DNA of 28,441 nucleotides from an uncultured Christensenella sp. (lineage in GTDB: Bacteria > Bacillota > Clostridia > Christensenellales > UBA3700), in assembly GCA_910583735.1 (NCBI GenBank), contig CAJTXS010000019.1:1-28441 (forward strand), in the 5' to 3' direction. Made by a program: the position numbers and the translations under genes. The notes beneath the pieces are model-generated. The model did not search any database, had not been told where the DNA came from, and saw nothing but the letters and a program-made list of their open reading frames with translations. Each line of letters opens with the position of its first letter. Position 1 is the first letter of the stretch. This document shows, in pieces, positions 8,601 to 16,363 of this stretch.

Positions 8601-10289
8601 GTGGCAGTAAGAAATAAAGAAAAAGACAAAGAAGGCGAGCGCAAGTCTAAGGGCGTTCAGATATCTTTTCTCGGCGGAGTTGGCGAGATAGGCAAGAATA
8701 TGACGCTGCTCGAATATCAAAACGATATGCTCATCATAGATTGCGGCTCGTCATTCCCTACGGCGGACACTCCCGGCGTAGATAAGATTATACCCGACTT
8801 CGGCTATGTCGCGGAAAATGCGGATAAGGTGCGAGGGCTGGTAATCACTCACGGACACGAGGACCATATAGGCGCGGTGCCTTATCTCATGTCCAAGATA
8901 CCCAACCTTAAGATATATGCAAGCGACCTCGCAGCCGCCCTAATAGTGCATAAAGTGCGCGAGCGCAGGTTGACGGAGCCCAAGATAATTACGGTGAGCG
9001 GCGGAGACAGAGTGAGGGTAAGTCCCAATTTCGACGTGGAGTTTATCAAGGTATCGCACAGTATATCGGGCGCATTTGCGCTTAGCATTAATACGCCCGT
9101 GGGCAGGATATTCCACACGGGCGACTATAAGATAGATTATACCCCTATAGACAATCAGGTCATGGATCTTACGCGCATCGCGGAGATAGGCGACGCGGGC
9201 GTCACGCTCATGCTCGGCGAGAGCACTAACGTAGAGAAGAGGGGCACGACCATCTCCGAGCGCAAGGTGGTGGAGACTATCGAGAGGATATTCATCAACA
9301 ATCCCGACGACAGGATAATTATTGCTACGTTCGCCTCCAACGTCAACAGATTGCAGCAGATTATCAATATCTGCGAGCGGCACGGACGAAAAGTCGTAGT
9401 CAACGGCAGGAGCATGGTCAATGTGTTACAGATGGCTATGGAACTGGGGATAATCAAGATAAAAGACGGCACATTGATTATGCCGGAGGAGCTTAGGAAG
9501 TATCCTAAGAGCAATATCTGTATCATAGCCACAGGCTCTCAAGGCGAGCCGATGAGCGCGCTCACGCGTATGGCGTCGGGCGACGACAAGTTGCAGGTCG
9601 GTCCGGGCGACATCGTGGTAATATCGTCGCAGCCCATACCGGGCAACGAAAAGCTCGTCTATACTGTAATCAACAATCTCTACAGATGCGGCGCCAAGGT
9701 AATGTACGGCGCGCTGGAAGATTTGCACGTGTCGGGACATGCCTGTCAGGAAGAGCTCAAACTCATGCTTACGCTAATTAAGCCCAAGTTTTTTATCCCC
9801 GTGCACGGCGAGTACAGGCATCTTAGGCAGCATGAGGAGCTTGCCGTCGGCGTCGGCGTCAAGCCAAGCAATATCGCCATTGCGGAGATAGGCTCGAGGT
9901 TTAAGCTCACGCGCAACTCGCTCAAGCCCGCAAGCGCTATAGAGGCGGGCAATGTTTACGTAGACGGTCTTACCGACGTGGACAGTGAGATACTGATGGA
10001 CAGGAAGTTGCTCAGCAACGAGGGCATACTGATGCTGCTCATCACAATTACGCTTGCAGACTCCACCCTCAACGCTCCGCCCGAGATAATAGCGCGCGGA
10101 CTGCAAGTGGACGAGTCGGCTATCGAGGAGATGAGGGAGCAGGTTACGGAGCTGCTCAGCAGCAAGCCGTACAAGAGCGCGGACGACAGAGCCAACTTCA
10201 AGCGCAAGGTCAAGCGCGTATTGAGCAGATATATGGACTTCAAGTTCAGACAAAAGCCCATGATACTGCCTATTATCATAGAGCTGTGA
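8601..10289 (+). CDS. rnj: Ribonuclease J
   Basis: A 562-aa metallo-beta-lactamase/beta-CASP ribonuclease with 5'-to-3' exo- and endonuclease activity in mRNA decay and rRNA maturation. The zinc motif HGHEDH is at 84-89 in THGHEDHIGAVPYL. Further metal and active-site motifs are FHTGDYKID (171-179), MLGESTNVEK, ATGSQGEP and VHGEYRHLRQH, followed by the C-terminal RNase J domain. It begins with GTG at 8601, supported by CGGAGG six bases upstream. The first ~18 residues are highly charged. Single genes of this length are usual; whether the genome has a second paralogue (J1/J2) is not visible. An 82-bp gap separates it from the tRNA-modification trio, and I see no strong terminator there, so read-through is possible. 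Confidence 0.95.
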   Translation: MAVRNKEKDKEGERKSKGVQISFLGGVGEIGKNMTLLEYQNDMLIIDCGSSFPTADTPGVDKIIPDFGYVAENADKVRGLVITHGHEDHIGAVPYLMSKIPNLKIYASDLAAALIVHKVRERRLTEPKIITVSGGDRVRVSPNFDVEFIKVSHSISGAFALSINTPVGRIFHTGDYKIDYTPIDNQVMDLTRIAEIGDAGVTLMLGESTNVEKRGTTISERKVVETIERIFINNPDDRIIIATFASNVNRLQQIINICERHGRKVVVNGRSMVNVLQMAMELGIIKIKDGTLIMPEELRKYPKSNICIIATGSQGEPMSALTRMASGDDKLQVGPGDIVVISSQPIPGNEKLVYTVINNLYRCGAKVMYGALEDLHVSGHACQEELKLMLTLIKPKFFIPVHGEYRHLRQHEELAVGVGVKPSNIAIAEIGSRFKLTRNSLKPASAIEAGNVYVDGLTDVDSEILMDRKLLSNEGILMLLITITLADSTLNAPPEIIARGLQVDESAIEEMREQVTELLSSKPYKSADDRANFKRKVKRVLSRYMDFKFRQKPMILPIIIEL

Positions 10290-10371
10290 TGGGAGTGCGT
10301 ATGCACGAGCGGCTCGATGCGAAGCCGACGCCTGTGTATCGTCGCATGCGGCGGGGCTTAAGGAGCGCGCT

Positions 10372-10989
10372 GTGAGCGAGGTGATAGCGGGGCGGGCGTG
10401 GAGCGTACTCGAAGAGGTGCGTATGCGCAGCATGGATCCTTACGTGCCTTTGGTGCGCAGCGACTCGCTTAAAGTGCTGCTTGATACGGCGCTATCGGTT
10501 GAGCCTAAGAGGATACTCGAGATAGGCACGGCGGTGGGCTACTCCTCGTCATTGCTCGCTCTCACGTGCGAGAGGGCGACGGTGGACACCGTAGATATGG
10601 ATATAGAGCGAGTGGACAGGGCGAGACAGCTGTGGAGCGAGTTGAATATCGCGGATAGGATATGCTCGCACATAGGCGACGTGAGAGAGATTATCGATAG
10701 CGTGATAGAGGGCAATAGGTACGATTTACTCTTTATGGACGGCCCTAAGAGTGCATATTTGCCGCTGCTTGTCAAGATTTTACCTTGCATGAATAGGGGC
10801 GGCGCGATAGTATCGGACAATGTGGGATATCTCGGGCTCGTGCGCGGCGACAGTTATCCTCCGCATAAGCACAGGACGATAGTGCGCAATATGAGAGAGT
10901 ATCTTAAGTTTATACAAAGCCATGATAGACTTGATACTTTCGTTAATTACGACTTGGGAGACGGCATAGCCGTGAGCAGGATAATATGA
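10372..10989 (+). CDS. trmR: Class I SAM O-methyltransferase, TrmR-like (tRNA 5-hydroxyuridine methyltransferase)
   Basis: This 205-aa protein belongs to the methyltransferase 3 / YrrM family. In Bacillus subtilis YrrM (TrmR) methylates 5-hydroxyuridine at tRNA wobble position 34 to give 5-methoxyuridine. SAM-binding motif I is EIGTAVGYSSS (50-60); later motifs are FMDGPK (121-126) and VSDNVGY (147-153), where the Asp residues should bind the divalent metal. The GTG start at 10372 follows AAGGAG with 6-nt spacing. Its stop overlaps the U32 gene by 4 bp (ATGA), so the two are translationally coupled. The neighbour is what favours the tRNA role over a small-molecule (caffeoyl-CoA-type) O-methyltransferase. 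Confidence 0.82.
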   Translation: MSEVIAGRAWSVLEEVRMRSMDPYVPLVRSDSLKVLLDTALSVEPKRILEIGTAVGYSSSLLALTCERATVDTVDMDIERVDRARQLWSELNIADRICSHIGDVREIIDSVIEGNRYDLLFMDGPKSAYLPLLVKILPCMNRGGAIVSDNVGYLGLVRGDSYPPHKHRTIVRNMREYLKFIQSHDRLDTFVNYDLGDGIAVSRII

Positions 10990-12191
10990 TAGAATTGCTT
11001 GCCCCTGCGGGCGACTTCGACAGACTTAAGACGGCGTTGCACTTCGGCGCGGACGCCGTGTATATAGGCGGCGCCAAGTATTCGCTGCGCGCGAGCGCGA
11101 AAGGCGTGGACGGCGAGCAGTTGGACAGCGCTGTCGATTACTGTCATACCCGCGGCAAGAAGTTGTATATTGCACTCAATATATTCGCAAGCGACGGGGA
11201 TATGGCGGGCATGCGCGACTACTTGGAGCGCGTATACAAGTCGGGCGCAGACGCGATAATCGTCTCCGACCCGGGCGTGATTTCGCTTGCTCGCAAGTAT
11301 GTCCCCGATCTCGAGTTGCATCTGTCCACGCAGTCCAATACCACCAATTCCTACAGCGCGAGGTTTTGGGCGGATATGGGTATCAAGCGCATTGTTACGG
11401 CAAGAGAGATGTCCATAGACGGTATCAAGCGTATGCGCGACGTACTGGGCGGCGATGCGGAGATAGAGTGCTTCGTGCACGGAGCGATGTGTATATCGTA
11501 TAGCGGCAGGTGTCTGCTGTCCGACTATCTCACGGGCAGACGAGCCAATAAAGGCGAGTGCGTGCAGGCGTGCAGATGGGAGTATACTCTCGGCGCGGGC
11601 AGGGACGACGGCGGTCTTACCATAGGCGAAGAGGACAGAGGCACCTACATACTCAACAGCAAGGATATGTGCATGTTGCCCTATCTCGACGCGCTCAGAG
11701 ACGCAGGCGTCGACTCGTTCAAAATAGAGGGCAGAATGAAGACGCAGTACTACGTCGCGTCCGCAGTAAGCGCTTATAGGGCGGGTATCGACGCGCTCGT
11801 CGAGGGGAATTACGTCCCGCCGCGCTACGCTCTGGAAGAGGTTAATAAGCACAGCCATAGGCAGTATTGCACGGGCTTTTATTTCGGCGATAGGGGCGAG
11901 CAGTGCTTGGATACGTCCAAGCCCGAGGGCTCGTACGACTTCGTTGCGGAGGTCAAAGGCGGCTGCGACGGCTCGCTGGAAGTAGAGCAGCGCGGCAGAT
12001 TCAAGATAGGCGATACGCTCGAGACGCTCGCCGCGGACAGCGCGCTCACAGGCAAGACCTTTACGGTAAGTAAGATACAGGACATGTCGGGCGCGCCCGT
12101 GCCCGACGCCAAATATGTGTGTCAGCGCATAGTCATAGACTGTCCCTATCCGCTTAGGGCAGGCGATATATTGAGGAGGGCTAAGCTATGA
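10986..12191 (+). CDS. trhP: Peptidase U32 family protein, TrhP-like tRNA hydroxylation protein
   Basis: A 401-aa U32-family protein. The family signature E.F..GAMC....GRC.LS is complete at 161-179 (ECFVHGAMCISYSGRCLLS), and Cys169, Cys176, Cys192 and Cys196 (the last two in ECVQAC) are candidates for iron-sulfur ligands. The N-terminus MIELLAPAGDFDRLKTAL is the usual TIM-barrel start, and the C-terminal ~80 residues resemble the small U32 beta-barrel. In B. subtilis the U32 proteins YrrN/YrrO (TrhP1/P2) make 5-hydroxyuridine at tRNA position 34, the substrate of TrmR, which is encoded just upstream here with a 4-bp overlap. Only one U32 gene is present, rather than the Bacillus pair. It also overlaps the next gene by 4 bp. 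Older annotation as a collagenase or protease is probably wrong for this context. Confidence 0.85.
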   Translation: MIELLAPAGDFDRLKTALHFGADAVYIGGAKYSLRASAKGVDGEQLDSAVDYCHTRGKKLYIALNIFASDGDMAGMRDYLERVYKSGADAIIVSDPGVISLARKYVPDLELHLSTQSNTTNSYSARFWADMGIKRIVTAREMSIDGIKRMRDVLGGDAEIECFVHGAMCISYSGRCLLSDYLTGRRANKGECVQACRWEYTLGAGRDDGGLTIGEEDRGTYILNSKDMCMLPYLDALRDAGVDSFKIEGRMKTQYYVASAVSAYRAGIDALVEGNYVPPRYALEEVNKHSHRQYCTGFYFGDRGEQCLDTSKPEGSYDFVAEVKGGCDGSLEVEQRGRFKIGDTLETLAADSALTGKTFTVSKIQDMSGAPVPDAKYVCQRIVIDCPYPLRAGDILRRAKL

Positions 12192-13588
12192 GAGCTTGCG
12201 TACTGGTGATATATAAGCGCGGGATTATGGACGGAGCGGCGACAGCCGTCGAGCAGGCGTTCGAGGGCAAGCCAGTAGACGCGGTGCTTATCGACGAGAG
12301 GGAGCTCGGCGTCAAGTCGGGCGTGCGCGGATATATATATGCAGTCAGGCATTGCCCGTCGCTAAGCGGCGGATACCTTAATAGATATTATAAGAAATAC
12401 CGCATCGGCAAGTATAAGGAGATATCGGACGAGGGCGGCAAGTTTGCCATTATCGACGGCGTAAAGCAGTCTATGCACAAGTCGGAGAATGTGCTATATC
12501 GTTTCCACCCCGCAGTAGTGATATGTCTTACGTCCAAGTCGCTTGCGCTCATGATTGCGGCTAAGCGCAATACCGGCTGCGGCGCGATAATATGCAGCGG
12601 ATTATACGACTTTACACGTCACGCGGGGCTTACGGATAAGGCTTGCGACAAGTATATGGTAGCTACCCATTCCGTAGCCGCGTCGCTGATGCGCTCGGGC
12701 GTAAAGGACGGGGATATCTATGTTACGGGCTTTCCGGTCTCGGCAGATACCGCTGTCAGGGAGAGCGCGAGGGCTAAGCTGGGCATAGACGACGGTTTGC
12801 CCGCCGTGGCGGTGATAGGCGGCAGGTACGGCAACAAGGCGATTGTCGAGGCTACTAAGTGGCTGTCTGCATACCAAGGCAAGTTACATACAGTGGTAGT
12901 CACTTCGGGCAACCGCGAGGCGGAGAAGGCAGCCGAGTCAATGAGCGACAGCGGCGTAATCGCGCTGAGCGGCGATACGAATATGTCCGAGGTGTACGCT
13001 GCGTGCGATATCGCGCTGATATCTCCCACGCCATTTACCGTGGCGGAGTGCGCGCGCAGCAATATACCCGTCGTGCTGCTCGCCCCCTGCAATCGCAAGG
13101 AGAAGGCGGCGTTCAAGTTTTTGACCCGAGGCGGATACTGCCTTGCGGGCGACACGCAGCTTAGCGCTATGGGCGCGGTGCAGGACTTGATTATGGACGA
13201 CGCTCTATATATGAAGCGCGCCTCCGCTATCGGCGAAGTGTGCAGCAAGGGCATGTACGACGGCATAGGCAAGGCGGTAGAGAGTATGCTCGCGCTCATG
13301 GACGGCAAGGACGCGTTCGAGGGTCGAGATGCGGACAATGAGGCTAAAGACTCCGCATCGGGCGACGATAGCGAAGATATCGCAGTAGAGCAAGAGGGCG
13401 CGGACGATGTACAAGGCAATGCCCCCGGCGATGAGGGAAGAGCCGAGCGCGCTGTTGACGGCGATAGCATAGACGCGACTGCGGCGTGCAGCGAGCGTAG
13501 CGCCGCCGATACCGAAGCTAAAGGCGAAGACAAGCCGTCCGCGCAGGGCAAGGACAAGAAAGGCTTCGGATTTTTCCGCAAAAAGTAA
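12188..13588 (+). CDS. Divergent MurG/UgtP-like glycosyltransferase with acidic C-terminal tail
   Basis: Residues 1-375 of this 466-aa protein have the outline of a GT-B fold related to MGDG synthase/UgtP and MurG (GT28): the N-terminal half ends in YVTGFPV (178-184), and a GT28-C-like region includes VVVTSG, MSEVYAACDIALISPTPFTV (266-285) and NIPVVLLAP. The usual donor-binding features are altered: the Gly-Gly of the KPGGLT-like loop is replaced by PTPFT, the GQE motif by NRKEK, and the N-terminal GGGH is absent. Donor, acceptor and even catalysis are therefore uncertain. Residues 378-466 are a low-complexity tail rich in Asp, Glu, Ala and Ser, ending in the basic/aromatic KKGFGFFRKK. The start overlaps the U32 gene by 4 bp (ATGA). 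A role in envelope glycolipid synthesis is an inference only. Confidence 0.6.
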   Translation: MRACVLVIYKRGIMDGAATAVEQAFEGKPVDAVLIDERELGVKSGVRGYIYAVRHCPSLSGGYLNRYYKKYRIGKYKEISDEGGKFAIIDGVKQSMHKSENVLYRFHPAVVICLTSKSLALMIAAKRNTGCGAIICSGLYDFTRHAGLTDKACDKYMVATHSVAASLMRSGVKDGDIYVTGFPVSADTAVRESARAKLGIDDGLPAVAVIGGRYGNKAIVEATKWLSAYQGKLHTVVVTSGNREAEKAAESMSDSGVIALSGDTNMSEVYAACDIALISPTPFTVAECARSNIPVVLLAPCNRKEKAAFKFLTRGGYCLAGDTQLSAMGAVQDLIMDDALYMKRASAIGEVCSKGMYDGIGKAVESMLALMDGKDAFEGRDADNEAKDSASGDDSEDIAVEQEGADDVQGNAPGDEGRAERAVDGDSIDATAACSERSAADTEAKGEDKPSAQGKDKKGFGFFRKK

Positions 13589-13612
13589 TTTTACGCTACA
13601 AGGTTGACAATT

Positions 13613-13644
13613 AAGCGGCTTACGGTTGACGACAAGCCGCTTTT
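13613..13644 (+). terminator. Hairpin after the tRNA-modification operon, containing the bioY -35 box
   Basis: A perfect 9-bp stem AAGCGGCTT (13613-13621) / AAGCCGCTT (13634-13642) has a 12-nt loop and a short TTTT run. It could terminate the upstream operon, but the U-tract is short. The loop contains the TTGACG that fits as the bioY -35 box. Confidence 0.5.
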
Positions 13645-13654
13645 GCTGTAAAAT
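13626..13654 (+). promoter_or_regulatory. Promoter of bioY, predicted leaderless
   Basis: -35 TTGACG (13626-13631), a 17-bp spacer and -10 TAAAAT (13649-13654). The expected start of transcription (about 13661) coincides with the ATG at 13662. The -35 lies in the loop and the spacer includes the 3' arm of the hairpin at 13613-13642. Confidence 0.7.
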
Positions 13655-13661
13655 AGCGGAC

Positions 13662-14477
13662 ATGGACGACAATTTCAGACATGATTTCGACATGGATAAC
13701 TCAGATAATGCGAGCGATACCGAGCTGCCAACAGATACCGTAACAACGCTTTTCGCAGAGAGGGCGCAGACCGAGTGCGCAGAGCAAGCGAGCATACAAG
13801 ACGGCGCAAGCGACGCGCTCGCGGAGAGCGACAGTGTTATGCCCGCAACAGACGATAGCAAGACGGACGAGGCGGCGGAGAGGAAGCGCATTGCTGCAAG
13901 GCGCGCGAGACGCGGCGCTGCGGAAGCGGTCAAGATAGCTCTGTTCGTGGCGCTGCTCACGGTAGGTTGCAGGTTGACTATCCCCATGGTGCCCGTACCA
14001 TTTACATTGCAGACGCTGTTCACATGTATGGCGGGCTGCTTCCTTTCACCTTTAAGCGCCTTTCTGTCACAATTGATATATGTATTGATGGGGCTTGTGG
14101 GTATACCCGTATTCACCACTGGCGGCGGATTCGCATACGTGCTGCAGCCTACTTTCGGATTTTTGCTGTTCATGCCCGCGCTTGCATGGTCGGTATCGGT
14201 GCTTATCAGACAGAGCCGTCGCATTAAGCGCAAGCCGCTAAGGATAGCCTATGAGCATGCGGTATGTATATCTCTCGGCATGATTCACCTCGTACTCGGC
14301 ACGCTGTACTACCTCGCGCTTGCCAAGTGGTATCTTCATTCCACCGTTACCGTGAGCAAGGCATTTTACTCCTGTTGCGTGATATTCCTTCCGTCTGCTG
14401 CCATCAAGGCAATCGTATCGGCTACGCTATACGAAGCGCTCGGCAAGAGGCTTAAGGTGAGAGCGCCCAACTCTTAA
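13662..14477 (+). CDS. bioY: Biotin transporter substrate-binding component BioY with N-terminal acidic extension
   Basis: BioY is the S-component of an ECF-type biotin importer in the cytoplasmic membrane. Family motifs are IPMVPVPFTLQTLFT, then a GxPVFTTGGGFAYVLQPTFGFL-like stretch and a late helix FYSCCVIFLPSAAIK; about six membrane helices fit. The family is usually ~190-200 aa, but this protein is 271 aa because ~90 residues precede the first helix. These are rich in Asp, Glu, Ser, Thr and Ala and end in a basic run (ERKRIAARRARRG). The ATG at 13662 has no Shine-Dalgarno site, nor do the next in-frame Met codons (13692, 13839); a promoter directly upstream suggests leaderless translation. 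No EcfT, EcfA or biotin synthesis gene is adjacent, so it probably uses a shared energising module. Confidence 0.85.
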   Translation: MDDNFRHDFDMDNSDNASDTELPTDTVTTLFAERAQTECAEQASIQDGASDALAESDSVMPATDDSKTDEAAERKRIAARRARRGAAEAVKIALFVALLTVGCRLTIPMVPVPFTLQTLFTCMAGCFLSPLSAFLSQLIYVLMGLVGIPVFTTGGGFAYVLQPTFGFLLFMPALAWSVSVLIRQSRRIKRKPLRIAYEHAVCISLGMIHLVLGTLYYLALAKWYLHSTVTVSKAFYSCCVIFLPSAAIKAIVSATLYEALGKRLKVRAPNS

Positions 14478-14531
14478 CTAATATGTATTAGTTACATCGA
14501 TTTTCTCTATTACAAATATACTTTAACGTGT

Positions 14532-14576
14532 GGCTGCGAGTCGGATATCGGCATATGTCGACTCGCGGCCGACTTT
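14532..14576 (+). terminator. Probable terminator of bioY
   Basis: A 12-bp stem GGCTGCGAGTCG (14532-14543) / CGACTCGCGGCC (14559-14570) with one G-U pair; the loop contains a small ATAT/ATAT inner stem. GACTTTAATT follows, a modest U-tract. Confidence 0.58.
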
Positions 14577-14599
14577 AATTAATGCGCGGATTATTTCAG

Positions 14600-14629
14600 C
14601 TGTCGGAATATATTAATGATATTCGGCAG
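14600..14629 (+). other. Second, imperfect hairpin downstream of bioY
   Basis: CTGTCGGAATAT (14600-14611) can pair with ATATTCGGCAG (14619-14629) with one bulge and one wobble, followed by ATTAATTTA. It may be a back-up terminator; the AT-rich background makes chance pairing possible. Confidence 0.3.
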
Positions 14630-14903
14630 ATTAATTTATCGGTATTAATATCGTAATGCGCGGCTATCGGGCGCGTGTATCGAGCGCAGCGGCTTGCTTT
14701 AGCTATAGCGCTTGCGCCTTTATTTGATACCTAATATAGATATAAAGCGATCCGCGTTATCAGCATATTTTTGCAACACATCGATTGTATTAATATCCTG
14801 TCCGACGCGGCAGATTGAAGATAATTTGCTTTTTAATCAAAATTAAAGTTATAAAAAATTAATTATATAAAAAAAACTTAAAACTATCTTTTTATAAAAT
14901 CCG

Positions 14904-14933
14904 TTGCCTAAGATATGTCATATGTTATATAAT
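14904..14933 (+). promoter_or_regulatory. Promoter of der, predicted leaderless
   Basis: -35 TTGCCT (14904-14909), an 18-bp spacer and perfect -10 TATAAT (14928-14933). The transcript should start at about 14940, only ~4 nt before the ATG at 14944. The intervening bases are all A or T, with no Shine-Dalgarno site. Confidence 0.68.
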
Positions 14934-14943
14934 AATTATAATT

Positions 14944-16269
14944 ATGAGTAAACCTTTAGTGGCGGTTGTAGGTAAGCCCAACGTGGGCAAGTCGACGCTT
15001 TTCAACAAGATCACGGGCAAGAAGGTGTCTATCGTAGAAGATACGGCAGGCGTTACCCGCGACAGAGTTTACTGCGACGCGGAGTGGCGGGGCAGGATAT
15101 TTACCCTTATCGATACGGGCGGTCTCGAGATTAACGACGAGGACAGCATGTGGCGGCATATCCGCGCGCAAGCGGACATCGCGGTCGACCTTGCGGACGT
15201 GATAGTATTCGTCACCGACGGCAAGGCGGGTATCAGCTCCTCGGACAGGGAAGTGGCGCAGTATCTGCGCGCAGGCGCCAAGCCTATCGTGCTCGCGGTC
15301 AATAAGCTGGATGTTTACTCGCAGGAAAAGCTGTTCGACTTCTACGAATTCGGCTTTGACGAAGTAGTAGGCGTATCCGCGGAGCAGGGCACGGGTATAG
15401 GCGATCTGCTGGACGAGATAGTCTCGCGTCTGCCCGACAAGAGCGAGGCGGAAGACGAGGACGACGGGCTTAAGATAGCCGTTGTGGGCAAGCCCAACGC
15501 AGGCAAGAGCTCCATTGTCAACAAGATTTTAGGTTACGACAGGGTAATAGTCAGCGACGTGGCAGGCACCACGCGCGACGCCATAGATACGGCGTTTACC
15601 GATTCCAAAGGCAGGAAATTCACCGTTATAGACACCGCGGGCATGCGCAAGAAGAGCAACGTGGACAAGGGCATAGAGCAGTACAGCGTAGTGCGCGCCC
15701 TCGGCGCCGTGAGACGCGCGGACGTATCGGTGATAGTCATCGACGCGGGCGCGGGCATCAGCGAGCAGGACGTCAAGATATGCGGCTACGTCCACGATCA
15801 AGGCAAGCCCTCAGTTATAGTCATGAACAAGTGGGACACTGTCGAGAAGGATACTCGCACCGTCAATGTCTTTAATAAGAATTTGGAGGGCGAGCTCAAG
15901 TTCATGGATTACATGACGCCCGTATACGTATCCGCGCTTACGGGGCAGAGGCTGGATAAGGTGCTCGACTTGGCATGCGAGGCGCACGCTCAGGCGTCGC
16001 GCAGGATTACCACGGGACTGCTCAACGACGTGGTAAGAGACGCCGTGCTTGCGGTGGAGCCCCCTTCGTACAACGGCAAGAGGCTCAAGATACTGTATGT
16101 CACGCAAGACAGCGTATGTCCGCCTACTTTCGTATTTTTCGTCAACGACACCAAGTTGACTCATTTCAGCTACCGCAGATATTTGGAGAACTGTCTGCGC
16201 AGGGCGTTCGGCTTTAAGGGCACGCCTATCAAGTTGGTATTCCGCAGCAGAGACGAGGAAGATATCTGA
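14944..16269 (+). CDS. der: GTPase Der (EngA), ribosome assembly
   Basis: Der is an essential double-GTPase that acts in 50S ribosome subunit assembly. The protein (441 aa, normal length) has two complete G domains: G1 motifs GKPNVGKS (10-17) and GKPNAGKS (182-189), switch motifs DTAGVTRDR and DVAGTTRDA, G3 DTGG and DTAG, and G4 NKLD and NKWD. A KH-like domain (about 355-441) follows. The start is secure, because Met1 lies the standard nine residues before the P-loop, yet no ribosome-binding site precedes it. The next gene begins 94 bp downstream in the same direction; I see no clear terminator between them. Confidence 0.97.
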   Translation: MSKPLVAVVGKPNVGKSTLFNKITGKKVSIVEDTAGVTRDRVYCDAEWRGRIFTLIDTGGLEINDEDSMWRHIRAQADIAVDLADVIVFVTDGKAGISSSDREVAQYLRAGAKPIVLAVNKLDVYSQEKLFDFYEFGFDEVVGVSAEQGTGIGDLLDEIVSRLPDKSEAEDEDDGLKIAVVGKPNAGKSSIVNKILGYDRVIVSDVAGTTRDAIDTAFTDSKGRKFTVIDTAGMRKKSNVDKGIEQYSVVRALGAVRRADVSVIVIDAGAGISEQDVKICGYVHDQGKPSVIVMNKWDTVEKDTRTVNVFNKNLEGELKFMDYMTPVYVSALTGQRLDKVLDLACEAHAQASRRITTGLLNDVVRDAVLAVEPPSYNGKRLKILYVTQDSVCPPTFVFFVNDTKLTHFSYRRYLENCLRRAFGFKGTPIKLVFRSRDEEDI

Positions 16270-16363
16270 TTATAGCGATATAATTAAGATATCCGCGCTC
16301 GCACGCTTGCGCGCGCCCGCGAGGCTGTGCTAAGCTATAGATAATAATACCGAGAGGTGAATT

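Larger units (their letters stand above)
14478..14943. other. AT-rich intergenic region between bioY and der
   Basis: This 466-bp gap contains a strong hairpin (14532-14570), a second imperfect hairpin (14600-14629) and the der promoter (14904-14933). Between about 14640 and 14900 I see only AT-rich sequence and a GC-rich patch (14655-14725), without tRNA, riboswitch or coding signals. Confidence 0.5.

Noticed and set aside
10986..12191. Secreted collagenase/protease
   Set aside because: No signal peptide; the cysteine signature and coupling to a TrmR-like gene point to tRNA hydroxylation.
10947..14233. Long minus-strand open frames opposite the U32, glycosyltransferase and bioY genes (up to ~340 codons)
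   Set aside because: They lie antisense to genes with clear motifs, have no family resemblance or ribosome sites, and reflect the rarity of TTA, CTA and TCA codons in the real genes.
14640..14760. tRNA or small RNA gene in the GC-rich patch upstream of der
   Set aside because: No T-arm GGTTC-type sequence, acceptor pairing or CCA end could be found; the patch does not fold into a cloverleaf by eye.
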